Shown here piece by piece: positions 42,904 to 52,350 of a stretch of 64,000 nt of DNA. The notes under the pieces were generated by a model. The model was not told where the DNA came from. It did not search any database and saw only the letters and a list, made by a program, of their open reading frames with translations. Position numbers and translations under genes: made by a program. The DNA comes from RECM01 sp047921215 (lineage in GTDB: Bacteria > Bacteroidota > Rhodothermia > Balneolales > Cyclonatronaceae): the NCBI GenBank assembly GCA_047921215.1, contig JBLRWO010000005.1, positions 1 to 64,000 on the forward strand, in the 5' to 3' direction. Position 1 is the stretch's first letter, and every line of letters starts with the position of its first letter.

Positions 42904-43442
42904 TGGTTGAAAATGCAGGCGCCACCGCCGGTATCATATTAATGGATGCACCCCGCATCCGCAGAGCCATTGACAGAATGGCCTGTGAAATTCTGGAGGA
43001 TGTGCCGGCAACAGATACACTTGCAATTCTTGGTATCGATGATCGCGGCTATAACCTGGCCCGCTATTTAGCCGACGCACTTGAAAAACATTCAGATATT
43101 CCGGTTAAATGCATCCGGCTTAAAGTTAGAAGTGGTACAGATACAGCTGACGAAACGTCAGAACTTTCCGAAAAACAGAGTAATCTGATTCTGGTAGATG
43201 ATGTGCTGTTTAGCGGAACGATCATGATGAAAGCCATGCGCCGGATCATGGATCATGCTGTACCCGGCGATCTGCAGGTAGCCGTTCTGATTGATCGCGG
43301 GCACCGGCGCTTCCCGATCGCTGCCCGTTATACGGGTTTGGTATCCCCCACGAAACTCGATGAACATGTGGCCGTGGTATTCGATCAGCAGAACCAGCCT
43401 GAAAGTGTTATTTTGACCAAGTCGCACCGTTCACAAGGCTGA
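42903..43442 (+). CDS. PyrR-like phosphoribosyltransferase
   Basis: 179 residues of the type I phosphoribosyltransferase fold. The PRPP loop is LILVDDVLFSGTIMMKAM, and ILGIDDRGYNLARYLADAL is the first PPi-side loop. It is closest to PyrR, the uracil phosphoribosyltransferase and pyrimidine attenuation protein, with the late DRGHRRFPIAARYTG block. No pyrimidine genes or PyrR-binding leader are nearby, so regulation by attenuation is not supported. ATG 42903 overlaps the preceding stop as TGATG; a GTG at 42900 is also possible. Confidence 0.8.
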   Translation: MVENAGATAGIILMDAPRIRRAIDRMACEILEDVPATDTLAILGIDDRGYNLARYLADALEKHSDIPVKCIRLKVRSGTDTADETSELSEKQSNLILVDDVLFSGTIMMKAMRRIMDHAVPGDLQVAVLIDRGHRRFPIAARYTGLVSPTKLDEHVAVVFDQQNQPESVILTKSHRSQG

Positions 43443-43726
43443 TAGTTTTCTGTTTTATTCAGATCGTGCAATTTCAGCGGAGAATATGATGTGCCACAAC
43501 GATTACAGAACCGGGTTCAGGTATTAATATGCCCGGGTTTGCATGTAAAACCTTTATCAGTTTGCGGGATAGTCTGCGGATTATTCGATTGCAGAGAACG
43601 GGATGATGCAATTATTTGTTCAGATCCGGCAATCGGCTAATTTGTATATGTCGGTTTGTAAACAGAACCCAATTGACGAAACCACTAACAGTAATTAATC
43701 AGATGATTGTTAAGGAGTATAATAGT

Positions 43727-44581
43727 ATGAGAATATTTATAACAGGAGCGTGCTTATTTCTGTTGTCAGGCTTTCTGGGTAGTAATGTGCTTAAAGCACA
43801 GGCTGAAGCCGATACGGCGAGCCATTGGGACATGAGCTGGCGTGCCTCTTTCAACGGAAGCCAGGCTTCGTTTCGCAACTGGAGCCAGGGGGGTACCAAT
43901 ACAGTTTCTCTCACCACGTCCTCAGTGTTGACAGGTGCCTATAAAAAAGATCGTATAGGCTATAATTTTGATCTGAACCTCAAATACGGGCAAACCAAGC
44001 TGGAGGGGCAGGACATGCGAAAAAGCGACGATCAGATTCTTTTCAGGAATCAGCTCAACTATTTTTTCAACGATGAACGATGGAGCGCAGTGCTCAGCGC
44101 CGGTTTTCAGAGCCAGTTCGACAAGGGATATGATGACGACAACGAAATCGTTATTTCAAGGTTCATGTCACCGGCCTATTTAACCGAAATGCTCGGTATT
44201 GCCTATAAACCCGTCGATTACTTTGAAGCACAGTTTGGTGTGGCCATGAAGCAGACCATAGTGAACGACACAGACCTGTCAACCATTTACGGGCTCGACG
44301 CCGGCGAAAGTTTCAGGAATGAAGCTGGTCTATCCACTTTTTTCAAACTGGAAAAAGAGATTTGGACCAATGTTCTCTATTCTGGCACTCTTGAAACATT
44401 CTGGAATGCGCAAAACTCCCTGGAGAGTACCGATGTTACGTTCAGCAATGAGTTTACCGCCCGCATCAACAATTATCTGAGTACCAATTTCCAGTTTGTA
44501 GTTGTTTACAACGACGACATCACCAAAGAGCTGCAGATCAAACAGGTTCTTTCGGTGGGGCTTACATTTACCCTTCTCTGA
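43727..44581 (+). CDS. DUF3078 outer-membrane protein
   Basis: 284 residues. ATG 43727 has AAGGAG 11 bases upstream and opens a clean signal peptide ending in LKAQA. The mature part is DUF3078: WDMSWRASFNGSQASFRNWSQGGTNTVSLT, then alternating amphipathic strands (YNFDLNLKYGQTK, NQLNYFFN) and an aromatic-rich C-terminus ending VLSVGLTFTLL, as in small outer-membrane barrels. The family is restricted to Bacteroidota-like bacteria; the function is unknown. The decarboxylase gene follows 22 bases later. Confidence 0.85.
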   Translation: MRIFITGACLFLLSGFLGSNVLKAQAEADTASHWDMSWRASFNGSQASFRNWSQGGTNTVSLTTSSVLTGAYKKDRIGYNFDLNLKYGQTKLEGQDMRKSDDQILFRNQLNYFFNDERWSAVLSAGFQSQFDKGYDDDNEIVISRFMSPAYLTEMLGIAYKPVDYFEAQFGVAMKQTIVNDTDLSTIYGLDAGESFRNEAGLSTFFKLEKEIWTNVLYSGTLETFWNAQNSLESTDVTFSNEFTARINNYLSTNFQFVVVYNDDITKELQIKQVLSVGLTFTLL

Positions 44582-44603
44582 CAGATCAGACCGGTTTTAA
44601 GCA

Positions 44604-45968
44604 ATGTATTCGGAATATTTGAAGTGGCTGCAATACGGAATTGAGCATCTGAACGTGGGCGGGTACCCATGGCCGGGCTCAACACCGGACCCGTCTCTGG
44701 TTATCGACGATAGCAGGGTATCGGATATTATGGAGGCCCTTGTGCGCAGACTCGGCGGGAATTACCCGTTCGGGCATCCCGAGTACGCAGGGCAGATGCT
44801 TAAACCCCCACATGGTATCGCATGGGCAGCCTATGCCTTGGCCATGGCAATCAATCCCAACAACCATGCCCTTGACGGTGGCCCGCCAACCTCAGAAATG
44901 GAAAAGGAATGTGTACGAGAGCTGGCGCCCATGTTCGGGTACCGGGATGATTTTCTGGGCCACCTCAGCAGCAGCGGTACCATAGCCAATCTGGAGGCGC
45001 TGTGGGTGGCCGGCCGGCTGCATCCCGGCAAGGCGATTGCATGTACCACAGCTGCCCATTATACCCATGAACGCATATCGGCAGTGCTGGGCCTGCCATG
45101 TATCAAAATCCCCGTGGGTCCCGGCGGGTATCCCGATATGGAATACCTCATGAAGCATGCGGCGGAAATCGGCACCCTGGTTGTAACCATGGGTACTACG
45201 GGTACCGGCACGGTTGAACCTCTTCATGAACTCGCCGGATTTTGCCGGGATAAGAGCATAAGAATCCATCTGGATGCAGCATATGGCGGATTTTTCAAGC
45301 TGCTGCAGGGCAGCGGGCTGATTGAAGACGACCCGTGGCATCTGACCTCCGTGGCCGACAGTATCGTGATCGACCCGCATAAACACGGTTTACAACCCTA
45401 CGGCTGTGGCTGTGTGCTGTTCAGGGATGCATCCGTTGGCAGGCTCTATAAACACGACTCCCCGTACACCTACTTTACCTCAGAGGAGCTGCACCTGGGT
45501 GAGATAAGCCTCGAATGCTCGCGTGCCGGTGCATCAGCAGCCGCGCTTTGGGCTACACTGAAGGCCTTCCCGCTCAGCGGCGATACCGGTTTCGGACCTG
45601 TTCTGCAGCAGTGCCGGATGGCGGCGCTGGAATTCGCCGGTGCCGTAGCTTCCCTCGATTACTACACGATGATCGGCCATCCTGAGCTTGACATCGTGAT
45701 CTTCGCCCCTCTCAACTCCGGCAGGCTCTCATCGCAGGTAAGCGAATGCTCGAAAGCGGTATTCCGCAGGGGTATGGATCCCGCAACGCCAGCCGGAGAC
45801 CGCCTCTACCTGAGCCTGTACCGGATGCAGGCCGCCCAGCTATCCGAAGATTGTGGAATAGAGGCAGATACAGAGGAAATCACCGTTCTGCGCAGTACAC
45901 TCATGAAACCCGAACACCGCGGTTTTATTCCGGAGATGGTTGAGAGACTGAAAAGGCTCGCTCGCTGA
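44604..45968 (+). CDS. group II PLP-dependent decarboxylase
   Basis: 454-residue PLP enzyme of the aromatic amino acid/glutamate decarboxylase group. Cofactor lysine in SIVIDPHKHGL; HLSSSGTIANLEALWVAGR supplies the phosphate-binding Ser/Thr; HYTHERISAVLGL carries the ring-stacking His; RIHLDAAYGGF has the Asp that contacts the pyridine nitrogen. These proteins decarboxylate amino acids such as tyrosine, tryptophan, glutamate or aspartate. The substrate cannot be told, and some members act as aldehyde synthases. It follows DUF3078 closely and is convergent with the aldehyde dehydrogenase gene. Confidence 0.85.
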   Translation: MYSEYLKWLQYGIEHLNVGGYPWPGSTPDPSLVIDDSRVSDIMEALVRRLGGNYPFGHPEYAGQMLKPPHGIAWAAYALAMAINPNNHALDGGPPTSEMEKECVRELAPMFGYRDDFLGHLSSSGTIANLEALWVAGRLHPGKAIACTTAAHYTHERISAVLGLPCIKIPVGPGGYPDMEYLMKHAAEIGTLVVTMGTTGTGTVEPLHELAGFCRDKSIRIHLDAAYGGFFKLLQGSGLIEDDPWHLTSVADSIVIDPHKHGLQPYGCGCVLFRDASVGRLYKHDSPYTYFTSEELHLGEISLECSRAGASAAALWATLKAFPLSGDTGFGPVLQQCRMAALEFAGAVASLDYYTMIGHPELDIVIFAPLNSGRLSSQVSECSKAVFRRGMDPATPAGDRLYLSLYRMQAAQLSEDCGIEADTEEITVLRSTLMKPEHRGFIPEMVERLKRLAR

Positions 45969-46111
45969 CCATTAAATGATCCGGTGACCGGGTATTCGGT
46001 CGGCCACGTATACCAGCATGCTTGCACTCCGAATCCATATCTTCCGGAGCCTTGGGTAAACGGCTCACCGGCACCCGGGGCTCCCGTCCTGCAACCGGAA
46101 CCGCTTATCTC

Positions 46112-47638
46112 TTAAACGTCAAAATGAATTCCCTGCGCCAGGGGCAGCTCTGTTCCCCAGTTGATGGTATTGGTCTGCCGGCGCATGTACACCTTCCAGG
46201 CATCGGAGCCTGACTCGCGTCCGCCGCCGGTCTCTTTCTCGCCGCCAAAGGCCCCGCCGATCTCGGCACCACTGGTTCCGATGTTCACATTGGCAATACC
46301 ACAGTCGGAGCCCACATGACTGAGAAAGGTTTCGGCCTCGCGCATGTCGAGGGTAAAGATGGCCGAACTGAGCCCCTGAACCACTCCGTTGTGGTAACCG
46401 ATGGCCTCGTCAAGGGTTTTGTACCGGATCAGGTACAGGATCGGTGCAAAGGTTTCAGATTGTACGATCTCGTAGTGGTTTTCGGCCATGCAGATGCAGG
46501 GACGAACATAGTTTCCGCCCTCAAAACCGGCACCTTCGAGCACCTCTCCACCGAACAGAATCTCGCCGCCTTCAGCCTTCAGTTTTTTGAGGGCTGCCTG
46601 CATGGCATCGGCGGCCTGCCTGTCGATTAGAGGACCCACAAGGATGCCCTCTTCCATGGGGTCGCCAATGGTTATGCTTTTGTAAATCTGAATAAGACGG
46701 TCTTTCACCTGGTCGAAAATTTCGTCGTGAACAATCAGCCTGCGGGTGGATGTGCACCGCTGGCCCGCGGTTCCTGCTGCTCCGAATACCGTTGCCCGAA
46801 GCGCCATCTCCACATCGGCCTTGTTCGAAATAATGATGGCATTGTTACCGCCAAGCTCGAGCAGTGTTCTGCCCAGTCGCGCCCCGACTACCTGGGCCAC
46901 TTTTTTGCCCATCGGGATCGATCCCGTGGCCGATACCAGAGGAATGCGCGGGTCGGTGGTCATCATTTCGCCAACCTCCCGGCCGCCTGTAATCATGTTG
47001 AACACGCCCTCGGGCACATCATTTTCCCTGAGAACTTTCTGGATGATGTTCTGGCAGGCCACTGCGGTGAGCGGCGTTTTTTCAGACGCTTTCCAGATGA
47101 TCACATCCCCGCAGACTGCCGCGAGCATGGCGTTCCAGCTCCATACGGCTACCGGGAAATTGAAGGCGCTGATCACGGCCACCGGACCCAGTGGGTGGTA
47201 CTGATCGTACATGCGGTGCCGGGGCCGCTCCGAGTGCATGGTAAACCCGTACAGCTGGCGCGACAGGCCGACGGCAAAATCGCAGATATCGATCATCTCC
47301 TGCACTTCCCCGAGGCCCTCCTGGTAGATTTTGCCCATTTCGTAGGTTACGAGGCGGCCAAGGTTTTCCTTGTGGTATCTGAGCTCATCACCGATCTGGC
47401 GTACCACCTCGCCCCGTTTCGGTGCCGGTATCATTTTCCAGACCTTAAAGGCCTCCTGCGCCGTGGTGATCACTTTTTCATATTCGTCGGCGGTGGTTAC
47501 GGTCACCTTTCCGATTACCTTGTCGTCGATGGGAGTGGTACTGGTGATCAGTTCATTGGTGTCGCTGCCGTAGCTTTGCAGACCAGTGCTGGTTCCGTGG
47601 TTGAGGCTGCTGATGCCGAGTGCTTTTAAAAATTCCAT
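46112..47638 (-). CDS. aldehyde dehydrogenase, ALDH7 (aminoadipate semialdehyde) type
   Basis: 508-residue NAD-dependent aldehyde dehydrogenase. Motifs: NFPVAVWSWN for the oxyanion/NAD region, WKASEKTPL, catalytic Glu in LLELGGNNAIII, catalytic Cys in AGTAGQRCTSTRRL, and SETFAPILYL. The RCTSTRRL sequence and overall length favour the ALDH7A1/AmaB group, which oxidises alpha-aminoadipic semialdehyde in lysine breakdown, but other omega-aldehydes are possible. It stands alone. The adjacent convergent PLP decarboxylase could supply an amine precursor, but that pairing is speculative. Confidence 0.9.
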   Translation of the reverse strand: MEFLKALGISSLNHGTSTGLQSYGSDTNELITSTTPIDDKVIGKVTVTTADEYEKVITTAQEAFKVWKMIPAPKRGEVVRQIGDELRYHKENLGRLVTYEMGKIYQEGLGEVQEMIDICDFAVGLSRQLYGFTMHSERPRHRMYDQYHPLGPVAVISAFNFPVAVWSWNAMLAAVCGDVIIWKASEKTPLTAVACQNIIQKVLRENDVPEGVFNMITGGREVGEMMTTDPRIPLVSATGSIPMGKKVAQVVGARLGRTLLELGGNNAIIISNKADVEMALRATVFGAAGTAGQRCTSTRRLIVHDEIFDQVKDRLIQIYKSITIGDPMEEGILVGPLIDRQAADAMQAALKKLKAEGGEILFGGEVLEGAGFEGGNYVRPCICMAENHYEIVQSETFAPILYLIRYKTLDEAIGYHNGVVQGLSSAIFTLDMREAETFLSHVGSDCGIANVNIGTSGAEIGGAFGGEKETGGGRESGSDAWKVYMRRQTNTINWGTELPLAQGIHFDV

Positions 47639-47845
47639 GGGCCGCTTGCTGTTATGTTAGATTAAAATAGAAACAAATCTGATGGACAGTAGCCGGTAAT
47701 TTGCTGTTCCGCCGGCTCTGTGTCAGATTATTGGATTGTTCCAAGATAAGACATCTGCCCGAGAGGCAACAGGTTCACACGCTGTTTTGGGCATATTTTC
47801 TGGCCAGGGGTTTACCAGGTTTTAAATGAATCTTTTTCAATGCTG

Positions 47846-49810
47846 TCAGAAAAATATGCGGGTTCTGATCTCGAGGTTCGGGTACACTCGGGTTGACCGT
47901 CTGCGCTCGGCCCGCCTGAAGGCATCCCTGAACTCCTCGGGGAACTGGGTGTAGAGCCTCTGACCAACCGACTGGAACTGCCACCAGCCGTTAATGTAGA
48001 GCTCATTGCGGTGGTACAGTGGCAGCATTACCTCCACGGCGGGTCCCCACTGACTGGTTATCTGCCGGCCCGGAGCAATTCGCGATATGTTAACATCCTG
48101 CCCGGCCGGCCCTGCTGCAGTAGCCGTCAGGTTGATTATCGGAATGAAGTCAATTTTCCGGTATCCTCTCAGTCCTGCTGCTATTCGGGCACCACCTGGC
48201 CGGTTGTGTACAAGCATGGCATACCCCTCCCAGGTGATGAGTGTATCGATCGGAACTTCACGAAACTCCTTCCAGAGCAGCCGGCCGATACGCAGCTCGT
48301 TCCGCGAAATTCCGGTTTCCAGCGACCATTCGCTGTCAAGGTCTGCCTTAATATCACTTTGGAAGGCAAACTCGCGGGAGGCCTGGTCGTTTTTGAGACG
48401 TCCCTCGATCTCAAAATCCTCTACGGTGTAATTGGCCCTCAGCAGCATCTGCTGCCGCAGTGTAAACCATGGCCATGGATTCCATTCAAATTCGGGAATG
48501 AGGCGCAGTGATCGCCTCCAGTTGTTTTCGATACTGCGCTCGGCGAACAGATATACGTAGTGGTAGGCTTCCCCCGCAAAAGTGATGCCGGCACTGAAAT
48601 CGTTGCTGAATCGATGATGATCGGAAATCCTTACCTGGGCAAAGAATTCATCCCGGTCGTCGGCATTCAGATCGGGGGTGTCGTGCCTGAGTATACTGGT
48701 ACGCCCGAGCAGATTGAGGGTGTTTGCATCCGACAGCCTGATCCGGTTTTGTGTGAACAACTCCACCCGTTGCTGATCAAAATTGGAGTTCAGCAGTATT
48801 TCGGATCGTCGGCGGACCTGATCGGCAGGCAGATCGTCGGTGTTAATCAGCCGGGCTTCGCGGGTACCCGAAGTATACACAAAACCAGCCGAAAGCAGGG
48901 AACGGTTAACGGGATAACTGGCGGTAAAAGAAAAGTCGAAAGCAAGCCGGTTGTTCTTTGTATCGAACAGCGGGGTGTCGATGGTTTCTACAAGGGTGTT
49001 GTTCGTTATTCGCCGGCGGTTGCCCACAATTCCCGTCTCTGCCAGACCACTGATGTTGCCGGCAAGGGGAAAACTGAAACTCAGCGAAATCATACTGCTG
49101 TCGTTGCGGATGGATTCGATGAAATCGCTCTCGTTCCTGTTCAGGAAACTGCTGGCCTGATAACTGTCGCGAATGGATGTGCCCAGCTGAATTTTCGCCC
49201 TGATCCGGATGTCTTCGTTCTGAAAGCCGAGATCGGTTAGCAGGCGGTATGTCTGGTGCGTACGCGGATCAATATCGGCATATTCAACAAAAATTCCGGG
49301 CGATAGTACCAGGTCACCTGCTTGTATCGGGTCAGCATCGCCACGCAGTACAAATGACGCACCCTGATCCAGATTTCCGCTGCGCGCGTCGCTCATGATG
49401 CCCGCCATGGGCCTGATGGATATTCCGGGCGCCGGAGCCCATGCTATACCGGCCAGAAGGATGTCCTGCCGTAAACCGGTAGTAGTGAACCGCAACGACC
49501 GGGCCTCTGTAGTAATTCCCAGGGCGGGATTCAGCCAGCCTGTTGCCAGCAATAATGCCTGGTTCTGGTCCTGAATGTTCTGCGCCCTTCCCGACAGATA
49601 GAAAAGTCGCGATTGGAACCGGTCGGTTATACTTACCTGAAAACGCTCCGAATCATAGAGATAAACCCCGTTATATTCCCACTGAAACGCATCCAGCTGG
49701 CGACGGAAATAGCCGCTTCCTTCCAGCCCGGTCCCGAACATCTGGGCAACGGCCGGCGCTGTTTCCAATACTGCAAGCAGGATTAATATGATCCGAACGA
49801 ATTTAAACAT
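47846..49810 (-). CDS. outer-membrane beta-barrel protein of unknown function
   Basis: 654 residues from ATG 49810, with a signal peptide (MFKFVRIILILLAVLETAPAVAQ); an in-frame TTG at 49831 would add seven residues. The mature part is a long series of amphipathic strands with alternating Arg/Asp turns (for example LRLIPEFEWNPWPWFTLRQQMLLRANYTV), and it ends in YPNLEIRTRIFF, the aromatic C-terminus of BAM-inserted barrels. There is no plug domain, TonB box or known family motif, so it is not a TonB receptor. It is transcribed alone and divergent from the SpoU methyltransferase gene, 74 bases away. Confidence 0.7.
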   Translation of the reverse strand: MFKFVRIILILLAVLETAPAVAQMFGTGLEGSGYFRRQLDAFQWEYNGVYLYDSERFQVSITDRFQSRLFYLSGRAQNIQDQNQALLLATGWLNPALGITTEARSLRFTTTGLRQDILLAGIAWAPAPGISIRPMAGIMSDARSGNLDQGASFVLRGDADPIQAGDLVLSPGIFVEYADIDPRTHQTYRLLTDLGFQNEDIRIRAKIQLGTSIRDSYQASSFLNRNESDFIESIRNDSSMISLSFSFPLAGNISGLAETGIVGNRRRITNNTLVETIDTPLFDTKNNRLAFDFSFTASYPVNRSLLSAGFVYTSGTREARLINTDDLPADQVRRRSEILLNSNFDQQRVELFTQNRIRLSDANTLNLLGRTSILRHDTPDLNADDRDEFFAQVRISDHHRFSNDFSAGITFAGEAYHYVYLFAERSIENNWRRSLRLIPEFEWNPWPWFTLRQQMLLRANYTVEDFEIEGRLKNDQASREFAFQSDIKADLDSEWSLETGISRNELRIGRLLWKEFREVPIDTLITWEGYAMLVHNRPGGARIAAGLRGYRKIDFIPIINLTATAAGPAGQDVNISRIAPGRQITSQWGPAVEVMLPLYHRNELYINGWWQFQSVGQRLYTQFPEEFRDAFRRAERRRSTRVYPNLEIRTRIFF

Positions 49811-49884
49811 CACATTCTGGTATTTCGCCAAGATACAGGATTAGAGGAATTGGCGTACGGTACATTTTTGAGTATTATCCCGTC

Positions 49885-50703
49885 ATGGAACCGATGGAAA
49901 GATTATCGCTTGCAAAAGCCACGCTGGTGCGCAAACTGCACCGGAAAAAAAACCGCGATGACCTGGGAATGTTCATAGCCGAGGGCAACCGGGTAGTGGA
50001 GCAGATCCTGGTTAATCGTCGTATCGACGTTGAATTTGTGGTCGTACGGGCTGGCATTGAGCAGAATACAGTTTCCGTTTTACCCGCAGATGCCAAAACG
50101 GATGTTTTTGAAGCCGATAAAACCCTTTTTGATGATCTGGTTACCACTGAAAATCCCCAGGATGTTTTCGCTATTTGCCGGACACCCGAACCCGCCGTTA
50201 CCGGAGAATTATTGAAGGACGACGGAGTGATCCTGGCCCTGTACCAGATGAGCGATCCCGGTAATCTGGGCACCGTTCTGCGCAGCGCGGCCTGGTTCGG
50301 TACCCGTGGTGTTTTCCTGAGCACGGGCACCGTAGACCTGTACAATCCCAAGGTGGTACGCAGTACGGCCGGCTCAACCGGAAGCCTGCCAGTGGCCACG
50401 GGTTACCTCGCCATCTTCCTGGAGGAGGCTAAAAAGGCCGGATGGAGAATCTATCTGCTCGATGCGGGTGAAAATTCAAAGAAACTTTCAGTAATCCGCC
50501 CGGGCAAACGTTCGGTACTCGTTCTCGGCAGCGAAGCTCACGGCCTGCCCGAACCGATTAAAGAGGCTTATACCTGCGTGAAAATCGAACCGGCCGGTGA
50601 TACCCCGCCCGTAGAAAGCCTTAATGCCTCCGTTTCGGCCTCTATCGCCCTGTACCAGCTAACGGGCCACCTGCGGGAGTCCAGAGCGAAGCGAACGAAG
50701 TGA
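49885..50703 (+). CDS. TrmH/SpoU-family RNA 2'-O-methyltransferase
   Basis: 272 residues. The N-terminal substrate-binding domain (ATLVRKLHRKKNRDDLGMFIAEGNRVVEQIL) is like RlmB. The knotted SPOUT domain has the three family motifs: QMSDPGNLGTVLRSAAWFG, LVLGSEAHGLP and ESLNASVSASIALYQL. It most probably methylates ribose in 23S rRNA (G2251-like, as RlmB) or in tRNA; these cannot be separated by eye. The C-terminal end (RESRAKRTK) runs into the GC-rich repeat region that follows, so the last ten residues may be a repeat-derived extension. Confidence 0.88.
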   Translation: MEPMERLSLAKATLVRKLHRKKNRDDLGMFIAEGNRVVEQILVNRRIDVEFVVVRAGIEQNTVSVLPADAKTDVFEADKTLFDDLVTTENPQDVFAICRTPEPAVTGELLKDDGVILALYQMSDPGNLGTVLRSAAWFGTRGVFLSTGTVDLYNPKVVRSTAGSTGSLPVATGYLAIFLEEAKKAGWRIYLLDAGENSKKLSVIRPGKRSVLVLGSEAHGLPEPIKEAYTCVKIEPAGDTPPVESLNASVSASIALYQLTGHLRESRAKRTK

Positions 50704-51020
50704 AGCGGAGCGGAGGTCCCCGAAGAGTGGCCAGGCAGCTGGTACGACGGTGCCTGTTAACTGGCACATTGGCTCCTGATAGCGGTGATTACGCGGGGAT
50801 TCATTGAATCCCCCCAGGTGGTCAACTCTCAGGGACCTCCGCTTCGCGTCGCACTCCTGAAGGATGACCACCTGCGTGCCGCACTCCTGCGGGGTAACCG
50901 CCTTGTGCAGCGCTAAAATAATAATGCCATTTTTCAGAAAAATCCGTTTCTTACGGAGACATCATCAGGATGGTGCGTACATTTATATTCGCTCTTTAAA
51001 AATCCCGGCTAACAGTTAAT
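50704..51020. repeat. intergenic block of nested inverted repeats (REP-like)
   Basis: 317 bases with several dyads: GGAGGTCCC near 50711-50720 against GGGACCTCC near 50832-50840; GGGGATTCA against TGAATCCCC (50795-50813); and CAGGTGGTCA (50815-50824) against TGACCACCTG (50865-50874). A GCACTCCTG segment recurs twice at 50850-50890. The left arm overlaps the end of the methyltransferase gene. No gene is seen. The last 60 bases should hold the PhoH promoter and Shine-Dalgarno sequence. Confidence 0.6.
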
Positions 51021-52349
51021 ATGCCCAGAAACAACAGGAAGATTTTTGTTCTGGATACTTCGGTAATCCTCTACGACTACAACGCAATTTATAATTTCCA
51101 GGAACACGACGTAGCTATTCCCATTTCGGTTCTTGAAGAAATTGATCAGTTCAAAAAAGGCGACAGTGTGATCAATTTCAATGCCAGGGAATTTATCCGC
51201 TCCATCGATACCCTTTCAACGAAAAACCTGCTCGAGAACTGGATACCACTCAACGGAATCAAAAGCGGTAAATTGAGGGTTCTTACCGAAGAGGATCCCG
51301 AGATTGATACGAACCGGATTTTCGGGACCCAGAAACAGGACCATCACATCCTGAATACAGCCATTGCCCTCACGCGCAGGGAACCCAAAAGGAAGGTCAT
51401 CCTGGTAACCAAGGATGTAAACCTCAGGATCAAAGCCCGGTCGCTGAATGTTCATTCCGAGGATTATGAGACCGGCAAGATCAAGGATGTTGATCATCTG
51501 TACACCGGCAAGTCGGAAATCGCCACCGTTTCCCAGGATCTGCTCGACCGGCTTTTTGAAAACGGTTCGGTTCCGGTGAGTGAACTTACCGATTCGACAC
51601 CGCCCTGCAACGAATACTTCATTCTGAAAAGTGGTACGGCTTCGGCACTCGCCTGTTATAATGCCTCAAACAAATCCATAGACCGCATCCACAGTAGTCA
51701 GGTATTCGGTGTGAAGCCGCGCAACGCGGAGCAGACATTTGCCATGCATGCCATCCTTAACCCGGATGTATTGCTGGTTACCATCTCTGGTGCCGCCGGT
51801 ACCGGGAAAACGCTCCTTGCCCTTGCAGGTGCCATTGAGCAACGCCGCAAATATCATCAGATATTTCTGGCCCGCCCTATCGTACCCCTCAGCAACAAGG
51901 ATATCGGCTACCTGCCCGGTGACATAAAGTCGAAAATCAATCCCTACATGCAGCCCCTCTGGGACAATCTCAGCTATATCAAAAACCAGTACAACCAGAA
52001 AGACAAGGAATACAAGAAAATTGATGAGCTGGTCGAGACCGAAAAGCTGCACATCGTGCCGCTGGCCTATATACGTGGCCGCAGCCTGTCGAATGTGATC
52101 TTTATTGTGGATGAGGCCCAGAACCTGACGCCCCACGAGGTCAAAACAATCATTACCCGGGCAGGGCAGAACACCAAGATCATTTTTACCGGCGATATCT
52201 TCCAGATCGATACCCCGTATCTGGATTCACAGAGCAACGGATTATCGTACCTGATCGACCGGATCAAAAACAATCCCATCTACGCCCACATCAACCTGGA
52301 AAAAGGGGAGCGGTCGGAGCTCGCCAATCTGGCCAGCCAGTTGTTGTAA
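51021..52349 (+). CDS. PIN-domain/PhoH-family ATPase (YlaK type)
   Basis: 442 residues with two domains. Residues 7-150 are a PIN nuclease fold (KIFVLDTSVILYDY, SVLEEIDQFKK and the late Asp in VILVTKDVNLRIKA provide the acidic metal site). Residues 230-440 are PhoH: Walker A GAAGTGKTLLA, Walker B VIFIVDEAQNLTPHE, and sensor FTGDIFQID. Proteins of this fusion are RNA-directed helicase-nucleases. The gene stands alone after a repeat block and is convergent with the TPR gene, with one base between the two stop codons. Confidence 0.9.
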   Translation: MPRNNRKIFVLDTSVILYDYNAIYNFQEHDVAIPISVLEEIDQFKKGDSVINFNAREFIRSIDTLSTKNLLENWIPLNGIKSGKLRVLTEEDPEIDTNRIFGTQKQDHHILNTAIALTRREPKRKVILVTKDVNLRIKARSLNVHSEDYETGKIKDVDHLYTGKSEIATVSQDLLDRLFENGSVPVSELTDSTPPCNEYFILKSGTASALACYNASNKSIDRIHSSQVFGVKPRNAEQTFAMHAILNPDVLLVTISGAAGTGKTLLALAGAIEQRRKYHQIFLARPIVPLSNKDIGYLPGDIKSKINPYMQPLWDNLSYIKNQYNQKDKEYKKIDELVETEKLHIVPLAYIRGRSLSNVIFIVDEAQNLTPHEVKTIITRAGQNTKIIFTGDIFQIDTPYLDSQSNGLSYLIDRIKNNPIYAHINLEKGERSELANLASQLL

Positions 52350-52350
52350 A

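Noticed and set aside
42903..43442. A PyrR-controlled attenuator system
   Set aside because: No PyrR-binding loop, anti-terminator pair or pyrimidine gene is seen upstream or downstream.
46727..47629. 300-codon plus-strand frame opposite the aldehyde dehydrogenase
   Set aside because: Long antisense frames are common opposite GC-rich genes. The minus-strand protein has all ALDH motifs, this one none.
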